Shown here: positions 24,844 to 33,000 of the stretch, in pieces
How the letters are laid out: every line of letters starts with the position of its first letter
Numbering within the stretch: position 1 is the first letter of the stretch
Assembly: GCA_024398965.1 (NCBI GenBank)
Contig: JAKSIF010000018.1
Location: 1 to 55,647, forward strand
Direction: 5' to 3'
DNA: 55,647 bases
Source: Fibrobacter sp.
Lineage (GTDB): Bacteria > Fibrobacterota > Fibrobacteria > Fibrobacterales > Fibrobacteraceae
Notes under the pieces: generated by a model
What the model saw: the letters and a program-made list of their open reading frames with translations, nothing else
Told to the model about the DNA's origin: nothing
Databases searched by the model: none
Program-made: the position numbers and the translations under genes

Positions 24844-25551
24844 ATGGCAGAAGATCAGAACATCGATGATTTGGCCGAAGAATCGGCGGAACTCCCGAAA
24901 GTTGAAAGCCAGGAAGATCTGGCTCGCATTATCCAGGCATTGGTTTTTGCCTCTCCGGATATTGTGACTTTAAAGAAGCTGCGCGAAATCCTTGGCGATT
25001 TTTTGGATGCTCGTCTGGTGTCCGATGCCTTGATTGCCGCCAATGATTCCCTGAACAAGATTAACTCTCCCTTTGAGATTGTGGAACAGGCTGGCGGTTA
25101 TCGCTTTAGAACTCGAGCCAAGTATTATCCCTGGGTACGCAAGCTGTTCCCCGAGGCAAATGCCCGCCGCTTGAGCCAGGCCGCTTTGGAAACCCTGGCC
25201 GTGATTGCCTACCAGCAGCCCATTACCAAGGCCGCCATTGAACAGGTCCGTGGCGTTTCTTCTGTGGATGGTCCTATCCGTAACCTGCTGGACAAGGGCT
25301 TTATTGCTCTGGGCTCCCGCGCCGAAACGGTGGGCAACCCTTACACTTATGTTACCACTCAGGAATTCATGAAGTATTTCGGAATCAACCGCATTCCCGA
25401 AGACTTGCCGCGCTTGCGTGAATTCAGTGAACTTCTGGAAGCCGGAGCCTTGGTGCCCCAGTACGCCAAGCCGGAATCCATTGCCGCCGAAGAACCCGTT
25501 GAGCCGGAAGAAAACCCGGATCAGGTTGAACTTTCCATGGGAGATCTGTAA
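24844..25551 (+). CDS. scpB: Segregation and condensation protein B
   Basis: A 235-residue ScpB, the winged-helix partner of ScpA in the SMC condensin complex. The two winged-helix repeats are visible: LARIIQALVFASPDIVTLKK with FEIVEQAGGYRFRT, then RLSQAALETLAVIAYQQPIT and IEQVRGVSSVDGPIRNLLDK. That last run is the most conserved ScpB signature. A Glu-rich tail follows. RBS-like GGTAAG precedes the ATG. The stop overlaps the mutS start by one nt, so the two are coupled; scpA is not in the window. Confidence 0.92.
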   Translation: MAEDQNIDDLAEESAELPKVESQEDLARIIQALVFASPDIVTLKKLREILGDFLDARLVSDALIAANDSLNKINSPFEIVEQAGGYRFRTRAKYYPWVRKLFPEANARRLSQAALETLAVIAYQQPITKAAIEQVRGVSSVDGPIRNLLDKGFIALGSRAETVGNPYTYVTTQEFMKYFGINRIPEDLPRLREFSELLEAGALVPQYAKPESIAAEEPVEPEENPDQVELSMGDL

Positions 25552-28199
25552 TGGCCTGCACTCCCTTAATGCAACAGTATTACGATATCAAGGCGCAGAA
25601 CCCTGGTTGTATTCTGTTCTTTAGAATGGGTGACTTCTTTGAACTTTTCGAAGAAGACGCTGTTATCGCTTCTAAGATTTTGGGCATTACCTTGACCAGC
25701 CGCAATAACGGCGCGTCCGGTGCAACGCCCCTTTGCGGCTTCCCGCACCACGCTGCTGAACGTTATGTTCCCAAGATGGTTGCTGCTGGTTACCGTGTGG
25801 CTATTTGCGAACAGGTGGAAGACCCGAAACTCGCCAAGGGGATTGTCAAGCGCGACATTGTGGAAATCATCAGTGCCGGTACCGCTATGAACGAAGCTAA
25901 CCTGGATGCCAAGGAAGCAAACTACCTTTGCGCCTACATTCCGGGAACCTTTGAAGAAAAATCCGAAGGCAAGGGCGCCGAAGAAGCCGCCGTGTTTGCC
26001 ATCGCCGATGTGACCACCGGTTATTTGGCAACTTGCAAGAGTTCTGTGCAGGCTTTTGAATGTGAATTCTGCCGTCGCATGCCCAAGGAAATTCTCGTTC
26101 CCGAGGGAACCAAGATTCCGGCAGGCGTCATGGATCTGGTAAAGTCCGAAAATATTTTGATTACGGAGTTGCCTGCTTTCCAGTTTGGGGAAGAAGCTGC
26201 CCGCGATACTTTGTTCAGCCACTTCAAGGTGGAAGCCTTGGACGGCCTCGGTCTGGATGGCCGCCCCGAAGAAACTTCTGTGACTGGCGCCATGCTTCAG
26301 TACCTTATGTACCAGAAGAAATCCGAGCTGTCTCATTTTACAGCTCTCGAGATTTTGAATCTGGACGACTACATGACGCTGGATCCCAGCACCTTGCGTA
26401 ACCTGGAACTGGTGCGCCCGCTGAACGCCGACGACATCAGCAGCACCCTCTGCTATGTGCTGGACTTTACCGTTACCGCCATGGGTGGCCGTACTTTGAA
26501 GGACTGGGTCAGCCATCCGCTGATTTCCGTGGACCGCATCAAGGAACGCGAAGAAGCCGTTGACGAACTGGTGAACAATCCTGTTGCCCTTGACGAACTG
26601 AAGGAATCCCTCACTTCCATTTTGGATATGGAACGTTTGATGGGCCGTGTAGGCTCTGGCCGCGCCAACGCTCGTGACTTGGCTGGTATGGGCCGCTCCC
26701 TGGCTCAGGCTTCCAAGGTGGCCGAAGTTTTGGAAGGTTTGCGTTCACCCATTTTCGAACCTATGCGTGAGGCTTTGATTCGCGCCCAGGGCAGGGGAGA
26801 GGAACTTCTCAACCAGTTTAACGAAGACCTGCCTTTGACTGTCCGCGAAGGCGGCATGATTCGTGAAGGTGCCAACGCCGAGTTGGACGCCATGAATGCC
26901 GACATCAAGGATCGTCGCCAGTGGATTGCTTCCCTTGAATCTCGCGAAAAGGAACGCCTGGGAATCCCCAGCCTGAAGGTGGGGTACAACAAGGTCTTCG
27001 GTTACTACATCGAAGTGACCCGCGCCGCCATGGCCAAGGCGACGAATCCCATTCCCGACGAATATATTCGTAAGCAGACCACGGTAAATGCCGAACGCTA
27101 CATCACTCCGGAAATGAAGGAATGCGAATCCATCATCAGCAACGCCGAAGTGAACATCCACGCTCTGGAATACAAGATTTTCTCTGAACTCCGTGACCGC
27201 GTCAACTCCTGGCGTGCAGAACTTCAGGAAATTGCCAACGCCATTGCCCGCGTGGATACGCTGTACAGTTTCGGCCGCGCCGCCCGCAAGTACAACTACG
27301 TCTGCCCCGAAGTTTTCGAAGGCTCCGGCATCGAAATCAAGGGCGGTTTCCATCCGGTGATTGTTGCTGTAAATCCCGACCTGGACTTCATCAGCAACGA
27401 CGTAACGCTGTCGCCGGAAGCTACCCGACTGATGCTTATCACCGGCCCCAACATGGCTGGTAAATCTACGTACCTGCGTCAGACCGGCCTCATTGTGCTG
27501 ATGGCGCAAATCGGCTGTTTCGTGCCTGCGGAATCTGCCCGCATTGGCGTTGTGGACCGCATCTTTACCCGTGTGGGTGCCAGCGACCGCCTGAGCCGCG
27601 GCCTTTCTACCTTCATGGTGGAAATGATCGAGACCGCAAATATTTTGCGTAACGCCACCGCCCACAGCCTGGTGCTGCTTGACGAAATCGGACGCGGTAC
27701 CAGTACCTTCGACGGCCTCTCCATTGCCTGGGCTATCGTGGAGACTTTGCACGACGAGCCGGCCCGCGCTGCCCTAACGCTCTTTGCCACCCACTACCAC
27801 GAATTGACTGGCCTGGTGGAAGATCTGGAGCACGCCGGCAACTACCAGGTAGCCGTTCAGGAGAAGGGCGACAAACTGATTTTCCTGCACAAGATTCTGG
27901 AAGGCGCCTGCGACTCCAGCTACGGTATCCATGTGGCTGAAATGGCTGGCCTTCCCAACAACGTGCTGCGCCGCGCCCGCAAGATCTTGATGCGTCTTGA
28001 AAAGCACAAGATTGACCCCAGCGACGAAGCCGCCAACAAGAAGTTGAAGGAAAAGCCTCAGGTTGATCTGTTCGCTCCTCCCGACGAAAGCACCATGCTC
28101 CTGAAGGAAGAAGTTCGCCGCCTCCGTCCCGAAGAAATGACCCCCATGCAGGCTCTCCAATACCTCATGGACTTGAAGGAGAACTACGGGAACAATTAA
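25551..28199 (+). CDS. mutS: DNA mismatch repair protein MutS
   Basis: An 882-residue MutS (E. coli 853). Mismatch-reading domain with MGDFFELFEEDA, giving the Phe-x-Glu wedge; connector and lever domains; clamp with IPDEYIRKQTTVNAERYIT; ATPase with Walker A ITGPNMAGKSTYLRQ, ASDRLSRGLSTFMVEM, Walker B LVLLDEIGRGTSTFDG and the His switch in LFATHYHEL. The C-terminal helix-turn-helix region includes SYGIHVAEMAGLP. All key residues are intact. It is translationally linked to scpB; no mutL is adjacent. Confidence 0.97.
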   Translation: MACTPLMQQYYDIKAQNPGCILFFRMGDFFELFEEDAVIASKILGITLTSRNNGASGATPLCGFPHHAAERYVPKMVAAGYRVAICEQVEDPKLAKGIVKRDIVEIISAGTAMNEANLDAKEANYLCAYIPGTFEEKSEGKGAEEAAVFAIADVTTGYLATCKSSVQAFECEFCRRMPKEILVPEGTKIPAGVMDLVKSENILITELPAFQFGEEAARDTLFSHFKVEALDGLGLDGRPEETSVTGAMLQYLMYQKKSELSHFTALEILNLDDYMTLDPSTLRNLELVRPLNADDISSTLCYVLDFTVTAMGGRTLKDWVSHPLISVDRIKEREEAVDELVNNPVALDELKESLTSILDMERLMGRVGSGRANARDLAGMGRSLAQASKVAEVLEGLRSPIFEPMREALIRAQGRGEELLNQFNEDLPLTVREGGMIREGANAELDAMNADIKDRRQWIASLESREKERLGIPSLKVGYNKVFGYYIEVTRAAMAKATNPIPDEYIRKQTTVNAERYITPEMKECESIISNAEVNIHALEYKIFSELRDRVNSWRAELQEIANAIARVDTLYSFGRAARKYNYVCPEVFEGSGIEIKGGFHPVIVAVNPDLDFISNDVTLSPEATRLMLITGPNMAGKSTYLRQTGLIVLMAQIGCFVPAESARIGVVDRIFTRVGASDRLSRGLSTFMVEMIETANILRNATAHSLVLLDEIGRGTSTFDGLSIAWAIVETLHDEPARAALTLFATHYHELTGLVEDLEHAGNYQVAVQEKGDKLIFLHKILEGACDSSYGIHVAEMAGLPNNVLRRARKILMRLEKHKIDPSDEAANKKLKEKPQVDLFAPPDESTMLLKEEVRRLRPEEMTPMQALQYLMDLKENYGNN

Positions 28200-28311
28200 A
28201 AAGTGAACAATGAAAAATGAACAATGAAAAGAATGCGAGCGACGCTCGCTACATTATGATGCGGCGAAGCCGCGTGTATAAACATTGTTAACTGTTCATT
28301 ATAAATTCCCT
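28200..28311. repeat. Repeat tract with paired GC hairpins upstream of the HD gene
   Basis: AATGAACAATG-type repeats are followed by hairpin GCGAGC-GAC-GCTCGC (28235-28249). After an 11-nt spacer comes hairpin GCGGC-GAA-GCCGC (28261-28273), then ACATTGTTAACTGTTCATT, a mirrored repeat end. The layout matches the two units at 43911-44025. The right end contains TATAAA (28300-28305), six nt before the next gene's ATG, so the repeat may supply its promoter. Confidence 0.65.
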
Positions 28312-28815
28312 ATGATCGATTTCGCAGCATTACAGGACTACGTTTTTGAGGACCGTATTTACGATTCCGAAATCCACGGGCTGGCCCATTGGCGCCAGGT
28401 GGAGTTTAACGGCCTATTGCTTGCGAAAAAGACGGGTGCCGATATTACGGTTGTGCGCTTGTTTGCGCTCTTTCACGATTCCAAGCGGGAAAGTGATGGC
28501 TACGACGAAACCCATGGTGGCCGCGGCGCGGAATTTGCTAAGAAGTGCCGTGAAGAAAAGCTTTTTGAAATTACCGATGAACAGTTTGAAAAGTTGTATC
28601 ATGCCTGCACACATCACACTACGGAACGACACAACGGTGATATCACCATTGACACTTGCTATGACGCTGACCGCCTAGACCTAGGCCGTGTTGGCTTTAA
28701 CCTTAATCCAGTGAAAATGGCATCGACTGTCGGCGCTTTTATTGCAACTCAATCTCGCAAGAAACAAATCCCGCCTAATAAAATGCGGGAGTGGCTTCAA
28801 AAATTTGAATTCTAA
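28312..28815 (+). CDS. HD-domain metal-dependent phosphohydrolase
   Basis: A 167-residue protein from ATG 28312. HD-fold metal ligands can be read: His in IHGLAHWRQV, His-Asp in FALFHDSKRE, His in HACTHHT, and Asp in TCYDADRLDLGRVG. The YDETHGGRGAEFA run is typical of a small HD subfamily annotated as nucleotide hydrolases. The substrate is unknown. It is a single-gene unit with a terminator after it. Confidence 0.8.
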   Translation: MIDFAALQDYVFEDRIYDSEIHGLAHWRQVEFNGLLLAKKTGADITVVRLFALFHDSKRESDGYDETHGGRGAEFAKKCREEKLFEITDEQFEKLYHACTHHTTERHNGDITIDTCYDADRLDLGRVGFNLNPVKMASTVGAFIATQSRKKQIPPNKMREWLQKFEF

Positions 28816-28821
28816 AAATGA

Positions 28822-28852
28822 AAACGCCGTTCTAAGCAGAACGACGTTTTTT
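28822..28852. terminator. Bidirectional terminator
   Basis: AACG-C-CGTTCT, loop AAGC, AGAACG-A-CGTT followed by TTTTC. On the minus strand the mismatch pairs as G-U and TTTTC follows. It separates the converging HD and RidA-like genes. Confidence 0.8.
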
Positions 28853-28888
28853 CATATAGGTTGATTGCGATTCTCGAATGCGATAATA

Positions 28889-29395
28889 CTACGGTTCGAT
28901 CCAGTTCATACGTCCCTGGAATTTAGCCTCGCTCTTGATAACTTGGAAAGTACAGCTGATTTCCACGCCTGCATTCTTGGGCAGTGCGGCTACGCCAACT
29001 GCGGTGCGGGCGTGCTTGCCGTTATCCCCAAGAATCTTTACTGCCAATTCACTGGCGCCGTTGAGAATTGCCGGCTGTTCCTTGAAGTCGGGGGAGGATT
29101 GGACAAAACCCTGCATTTGCACTAGCTTCAATGTTTCGCCATCTTCCAGCATGCTCATGGCTGCGGCTATGTTGTTCAACAGGCAAATGGCGGCGCCTTC
29201 CGTAGCCTTCTCCTGAGAAAGGGCCGTGGGCACGATGCCTGTATATGCAGAAAAATCACCGTTTACGGAGGGCAGCTGTCCCGAAACAAAAACAATGTCG
29301 CCTGCGCGAGTGGCGGGAACGTATGCGGCCAAAGGTGCTGCAACGGCGGGCATTACCAAACCCAATTCTTCAACTTTCTTGATTATGTTCTGCAT
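28889..29395 (-). CDS. RidA/YjgF-family enamine/imine deaminase-like protein
   Basis: A 168-residue protein from ATG 29395 with AGAAGG eight nt upstream. Family motifs: GDIVFVSGQLPSVNGDF, VQMQGFVQSSPDFKEQPAIL, and RTAVGVAALPKNAGVEISC, where Arg contacts the substrate carboxylate and Glu lies near the active site. RidA removes reactive 2-aminoacrylate and related enamines. At 168 residues with an extra segment near the start it fits the longer YjgF subgroup rather than classic RidA (about 128), so the exact activity is open. Confidence 0.85.
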   Translation of the reverse strand: MQNIIKKVEELGLVMPAVAAPLAAYVPATRAGDIVFVSGQLPSVNGDFSAYTGIVPTALSQEKATEGAAICLLNNIAAAMSMLEDGETLKLVQMQGFVQSSPDFKEQPAILNGASELAVKILGDNGKHARTAVGVAALPKNAGVEISCTFQVIKSEAKFQGRMNWIEP

Positions 29396-29419
29396 AAAAA
29401 GACCTTCTTGTTTTCGCTT

Positions 29420-29448
29420 AATATACAATTTAAAAAAGCTCCCGACAA
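29420..29448 (-). promoter_or_regulatory. Promoter of the RidA-family gene
   Basis: TTGTCG (29448-29443), 17-nt spacer, TATATT (29425-29420) on the minus strand. The predicted transcript starts near 29413, with an ordinary leader and the AGAAGG site. The -35 lies inside the terminator hairpin of the upstream gene. Confidence 0.55.
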
Positions 29449-29463
29449 TTTGTCGGGAGCTCT
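29431..29463 (-). terminator. Terminator of the MFS-acyltransferase-ligase gene
   Basis: AGCTCCCGACAA and TTGTCGGGAGCT form a 12-bp stem followed on the minus strand by six T. It ends the 34665-29482 transcript. Confidence 0.88.
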
Positions 29464-29481
29464 TAATGATGATACTTTGCT

Positions 29482-32400
29482 TTATTTCTTAGTTCCGTCT
29501 ACCAGTTCGATGGCCATTTTCTTCATGTTGGTGAAGTCCCACTTGCCGGAACCCAGCTTGGGAATATTGTTCACCTTGAACACGGAACCCGGAATCATGA
29601 GCGGCGGAATGCCGGACTTGCGGATCTTGCGAGACAGATCCTCTTCGTCGAAGTTTCCGTTGACGAGAAGAACGATGCGTTCACCCTTGACGGAGTCTGG
29701 TACTGCGGTAACGGCGAATTCCATGCCTTCCAGCAGCTTGGTTTCTGCAAGGCGAAGTTCCACGGCAGTCAGGGAAATCATTTCGCCGCCAAGCTTGGCG
29801 AATCGGCTGTATCGACCGAGAATCTGTACGAAGCCGTCGGGGGTGTGGGTGCCCTTGTCGCCGGTTTTGTACCAGCGGCGTCCATCCTTCTCGAATACAA
29901 CGCTTGCGGTCTTTTCGGGATCCTTCAGGTAACCCTTCATTACCTGGGGGCCGCTGACCACAATCATGCCTTCGGAGGAGGGATCCAGGAACTCATTGGT
30001 TTCCGGGTCGATAATTGCAGTAATGGAACCAGGAATAGCCATGCCGATACTGGATGTATCGTTGCACTTGCCCATGGTCAGGAAGTCGTCCAACAGCACG
30101 TTGGGAGCGTTCAGGGTGGCCAGGGGAGAAAGTTCTGTACAGCCGTAGGCTTCGTAGATGTCCTTACCGAACTTCAGCTTGAAGGCTTCGCGCATTTCGG
30201 GGCGGAGTTTTTCTGCGCCGGCAACAATGTATCGCAAGGTGTCGAGACACATGGGGTGAACCCAGCGGTTGATGGCGATGGCGCGGAGGAAGGTGGGGGT
30301 ACCCATAAGGATGGTTGTCTTGTACTGGGCGCAAACACGTGCCAAGGTCTTGATATCGGTGGGGTCGGGGCAAAGCACCATGGGAACACCGTCAAGCATG
30401 GGGGCCATGAAGGTCATGGTGAAACCGAAGGAGTGGAACAGCGGCAATAGAGATGTCATTACGTCACCGCGGTGCAGCTTGATGATATAATCCATCTGCT
30501 GGGCGTTGGCGACGATGTTCTTATGAGTCAGCTGTACACCCTTGGGAGTACCTTCGGAACCCGAGCTGAAGAGAATCAAGGCGTCGTCGTTAAGTTTGCC
30601 GGATTTAAACCACAGGAACTTCAGCAATTTCGCCGGGAAGAACTTAATCTTGGCAGCATCCAGCAGGCGGCCGATGGAACCGAGATTTTCTTCTTCCTCG
30701 TCAAGATAGATCATCTTGCAGCGTTTGGCGATTTCATCGAAGGCCGAGTTCTTGCTGGAAAGTTTTGTGAGGAAGGCGCGGGTGGTAACCACCGTAGAAA
30801 CGTCGGCCTTCTCGATACATCCAAGGACGGTGTCCACAGGGGCGGTGTAGTTCAAGTTTACGGAGGTCTTGCCGGTACCGAGAATGGACATGATGCCGAG
30901 AGCTGCATCGCGACTGGTGGGGAGCATGAAGCCTACGCGGCGTTCGCCCTTGGCGACAGAGTGAATCTTGTCGCCAAAGCGGTGGCAGAGGCGGAGCATG
31001 CCGTGACCAGAAACGTGGTTGCCTGCGGGATCAATCAAAATGGGACGGTTGCGACGCTTGCGCATTGCCCTAAACCAGAGGGGAACGATGGGCTTGGAAT
31101 GATCCATAGCCATGTTCCAAACGTCAGCACTCAGTGCCTGCAAATCAGCACGGATTTGTTCCTCAGAGTCCGTTACGGGACGAGCCTTGGAGAAACCTAC
31201 GCTAACGATACGATTGTAATACTGGGGACGATTGACGGACTCGGAGGCATGGCTGTAACGGCTGCCCCAAAGGCCCTGAATGTAGAAGGGAATAATCTGT
31301 GCGCCGGTGTCGTTAACGGCTTCGGAATAGCTGAGGGAGAACTTTGAAATGAAGGGTGACTTGGATACTTCACCTTCGGGGAAGATAACCACCACTTCTC
31401 CGTTGAGCAATGCTTGGTGGATTTCGTCCATGGCGGGCTTGGGATCGCGGCGGTTGATGGGAATCAGGAACTTGCCGTGGAACAGCCAACGCTGGTACCA
31501 GTCTGCAAAGGTGTTGCGGTTGCTTGCAATGCGAAGAGGACGGGGACTTGCCATCTGGAGCACTGCCCAGTCGATGTAGCTGAAGTGAGGACCAATCAAG
31601 AGGGCAGGACCACTTTCGGGAATGTTTTCGCTACCCTTTACGATTACGCGGTAACGGAATACAAAGCTGAAGGCAAAGCGGAGGCCTGCGCGTAAAAGAG
31701 TCATGTGATTACTTCTTAGAGTCAGGATGAAAGTCAAGGTGAACATCACTGCTAGAATTAGGAAACAGTGACGTACTTCGCACCTTGTAAAGATGAGCAG
31801 CAGGGTCTGTCCACCCATAAGAATGGAAAGAACTATCATCTGGATCATGTTCGATACTGCATGAATTCGCCCAGCCGTATTGGGCTTGGTCAAATTCTGG
31901 ATTGTTGCACGAAGAATCACGAATGCAGCACCGGTGCTGATGCCAAGAATACTGTAAAGAATAGCCTGCAGCCAATCAATCTGTACAAAGGGAATCAGAT
32001 ACATAACCAGGGCGGAGGCGATGGCTGCAAAGGGGATAAGCCCAGTTTCCACAAAGCCCTTGGAAGAGGCGCTGGCAATGATCGCTCCGATAATAATGCC
32101 TGCTCCTGTAAGGGTTACTGTAACGATAAATCCTGCAGAGGTAAGGCTGAAGGTGTTGTCAACACTGTGGCTTGTCATGTGCTGAGCTAAAAGCATCAGA
32201 ATCTGCATTACACCCCAGAAGGCAGACAATCCCAGAATGGCAAGCTTTGCGCTGGGTATCTTCCATGTGGCACTGAATACGCGACGTGCAGAACGATACT
32301 TTGCTGAATCATCTCGCTTACCAACACGGCTAAAGAAGCTGAATATCGTGGTAGCCACAGCTGCGCCCAGGTATATGAACAGGATCTGGTTGAATCCGGT

Positions 32401-32874
32401 GAAGCCTAGGTAGGCTGCCAGGGCAACTCCCAGCACGTAGTAGATCATGAACCAGGCGTTGGCCTTTACCAGATCACTCCCGTCAAAGATTTCCTTCATG
32501 GCACTAAGTCGTGCGGGAACGTGCAAGGCGTAGGCAAGACCGTAGACGCCAACTAGCCCGAAGGCGACCCAGTTGCAGTCTGTCACATAACAGACCGAGA
32601 TGGCAATAAGGGCTGCTACGGCAATGATGCCTGACCATCCCATGGCTCGGCTCTTTGATTGCTTGCCGACAAAGTAGCTGGCAATTGGCATCATGATGAT
32701 GCTTGGCACGAACATGGCCACCTGTAGTAGGAAACTTCTCCAAATGAAGGCTGAATCCTGGTAGTTGGCGCTAAGCCAGGTCTGGAAGTGGACAAAGATT
32801 CCCATCTGGGTGAATGCCCCGAAGAACACAGCAAAAAAGAAGGGAATGGCTCCGTGGTACTTATACAACTTCAT
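29482..32874 (-). CDS. Three-domain fusion: MFS (LplT-like) transporter, acyltransferase and acyl-ACP/CoA ligase (Aas-like)
   Basis: An 1130-residue protein from ATG 32874. Residues about 1-390: twelve-helix major-facilitator transporter (AIPFFFAVFFGAFTQMGIF onward). Residues about 400-600: PlsC acyltransferase with HFSYID (430-435, the HX4D motif) and FPEGE (498-502). Residues about 610-1130: AMP-forming ligase with LFSSGSEGTPKG (768-779), YEAYGCTELSP and WYKTGDKG. In E. coli LplT flips lysophospholipid inward and the separate Aas re-acylates it; here both are one chain. I infer lysophospholipid salvage at the inner membrane. It follows the NSS transporter genes with a 22-nt gap. Confidence 0.9.
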   Translation of the reverse strand: MKLYKYHGAIPFFFAVFFGAFTQMGIFVHFQTWLSANYQDSAFIWRSFLLQVAMFVPSIIMMPIASYFVGKQSKSRAMGWSGIIAVAALIAISVCYVTDCNWVAFGLVGVYGLAYALHVPARLSAMKEIFDGSDLVKANAWFMIYYVLGVALAAYLGFTGFNQILFIYLGAAVATTIFSFFSRVGKRDDSAKYRSARRVFSATWKIPSAKLAILGLSAFWGVMQILMLLAQHMTSHSVDNTFSLTSAGFIVTVTLTGAGIIIGAIIASASSKGFVETGLIPFAAIASALVMYLIPFVQIDWLQAILYSILGISTGAAFVILRATIQNLTKPNTAGRIHAVSNMIQMIVLSILMGGQTLLLIFTRCEVRHCFLILAVMFTLTFILTLRSNHMTLLRAGLRFAFSFVFRYRVIVKGSENIPESGPALLIGPHFSYIDWAVLQMASPRPLRIASNRNTFADWYQRWLFHGKFLIPINRRDPKPAMDEIHQALLNGEVVVIFPEGEVSKSPFISKFSLSYSEAVNDTGAQIIPFYIQGLWGSRYSHASESVNRPQYYNRIVSVGFSKARPVTDSEEQIRADLQALSADVWNMAMDHSKPIVPLWFRAMRKRRNRPILIDPAGNHVSGHGMLRLCHRFGDKIHSVAKGERRVGFMLPTSRDAALGIMSILGTGKTSVNLNYTAPVDTVLGCIEKADVSTVVTTRAFLTKLSSKNSAFDEIAKRCKMIYLDEEEENLGSIGRLLDAAKIKFFPAKLLKFLWFKSGKLNDDALILFSSGSEGTPKGVQLTHKNIVANAQQMDYIIKLHRGDVMTSLLPLFHSFGFTMTFMAPMLDGVPMVLCPDPTDIKTLARVCAQYKTTILMGTPTFLRAIAINRWVHPMCLDTLRYIVAGAEKLRPEMREAFKLKFGKDIYEAYGCTELSPLATLNAPNVLLDDFLTMGKCNDTSSIGMAIPGSITAIIDPETNEFLDPSSEGMIVVSGPQVMKGYLKDPEKTASVVFEKDGRRWYKTGDKGTHTPDGFVQILGRYSRFAKLGGEMISLTAVELRLAETKLLEGMEFAVTAVPDSVKGERIVLLVNGNFDEEDLSRKIRKSGIPPLMIPGSVFKVNNIPKLGSGKWDFTNMKKMAIELVDGTKK

Positions 32875-32896
32875 AAAAACTCTAACAAACGAATCG

Positions 32897-32998
32897 TTAT
32901 TTCTTCTTGAAGACCTTGCCAAAGCAGAATGCGCAAAGGCCAACAATGACAGTCCAGGAGCCGACCATGAAGATGATTCCACCAATAGAAAGTTCCAT
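32897..32998 (-). CDS. Small single-span subunit of the NSS transporter (MetS-like, 33 aa)
   Basis: A 33-codon frame starting MELSIGGIIFMVGSWTVIVG and ending GKVFKKK. It has one hydrophobic helix and a basic cytoplasmic tail. The ATG is two nt after the stop of the NSS symporter, and AAGGAGG in the symporter's last codons is at the right distance. Some NSS symporters, such as corynebacterial MetP, need a tiny one-helix partner (MetS). Length, topology and position all fit, though sequence identity with MetS cannot be judged by eye. Confidence 0.75.
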   Translation of the reverse strand: MELSIGGIIFMVGSWTVIVGLCAFCFGKVFKKK

Positions 32999-33000
32999 GA

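Noticed and set aside
26745-27752. Minus-strand open frame opposite mutS
   Set aside because: The mutS ATPase motifs are continuous on the plus strand; the antisense frame is an artefact.
32875-32985. Longer N-terminus for the MFS fusion protein
   Set aside because: It would overlap the 33-codon MetS-like gene almost entirely; ATG 32874 gives a normal MFS start.
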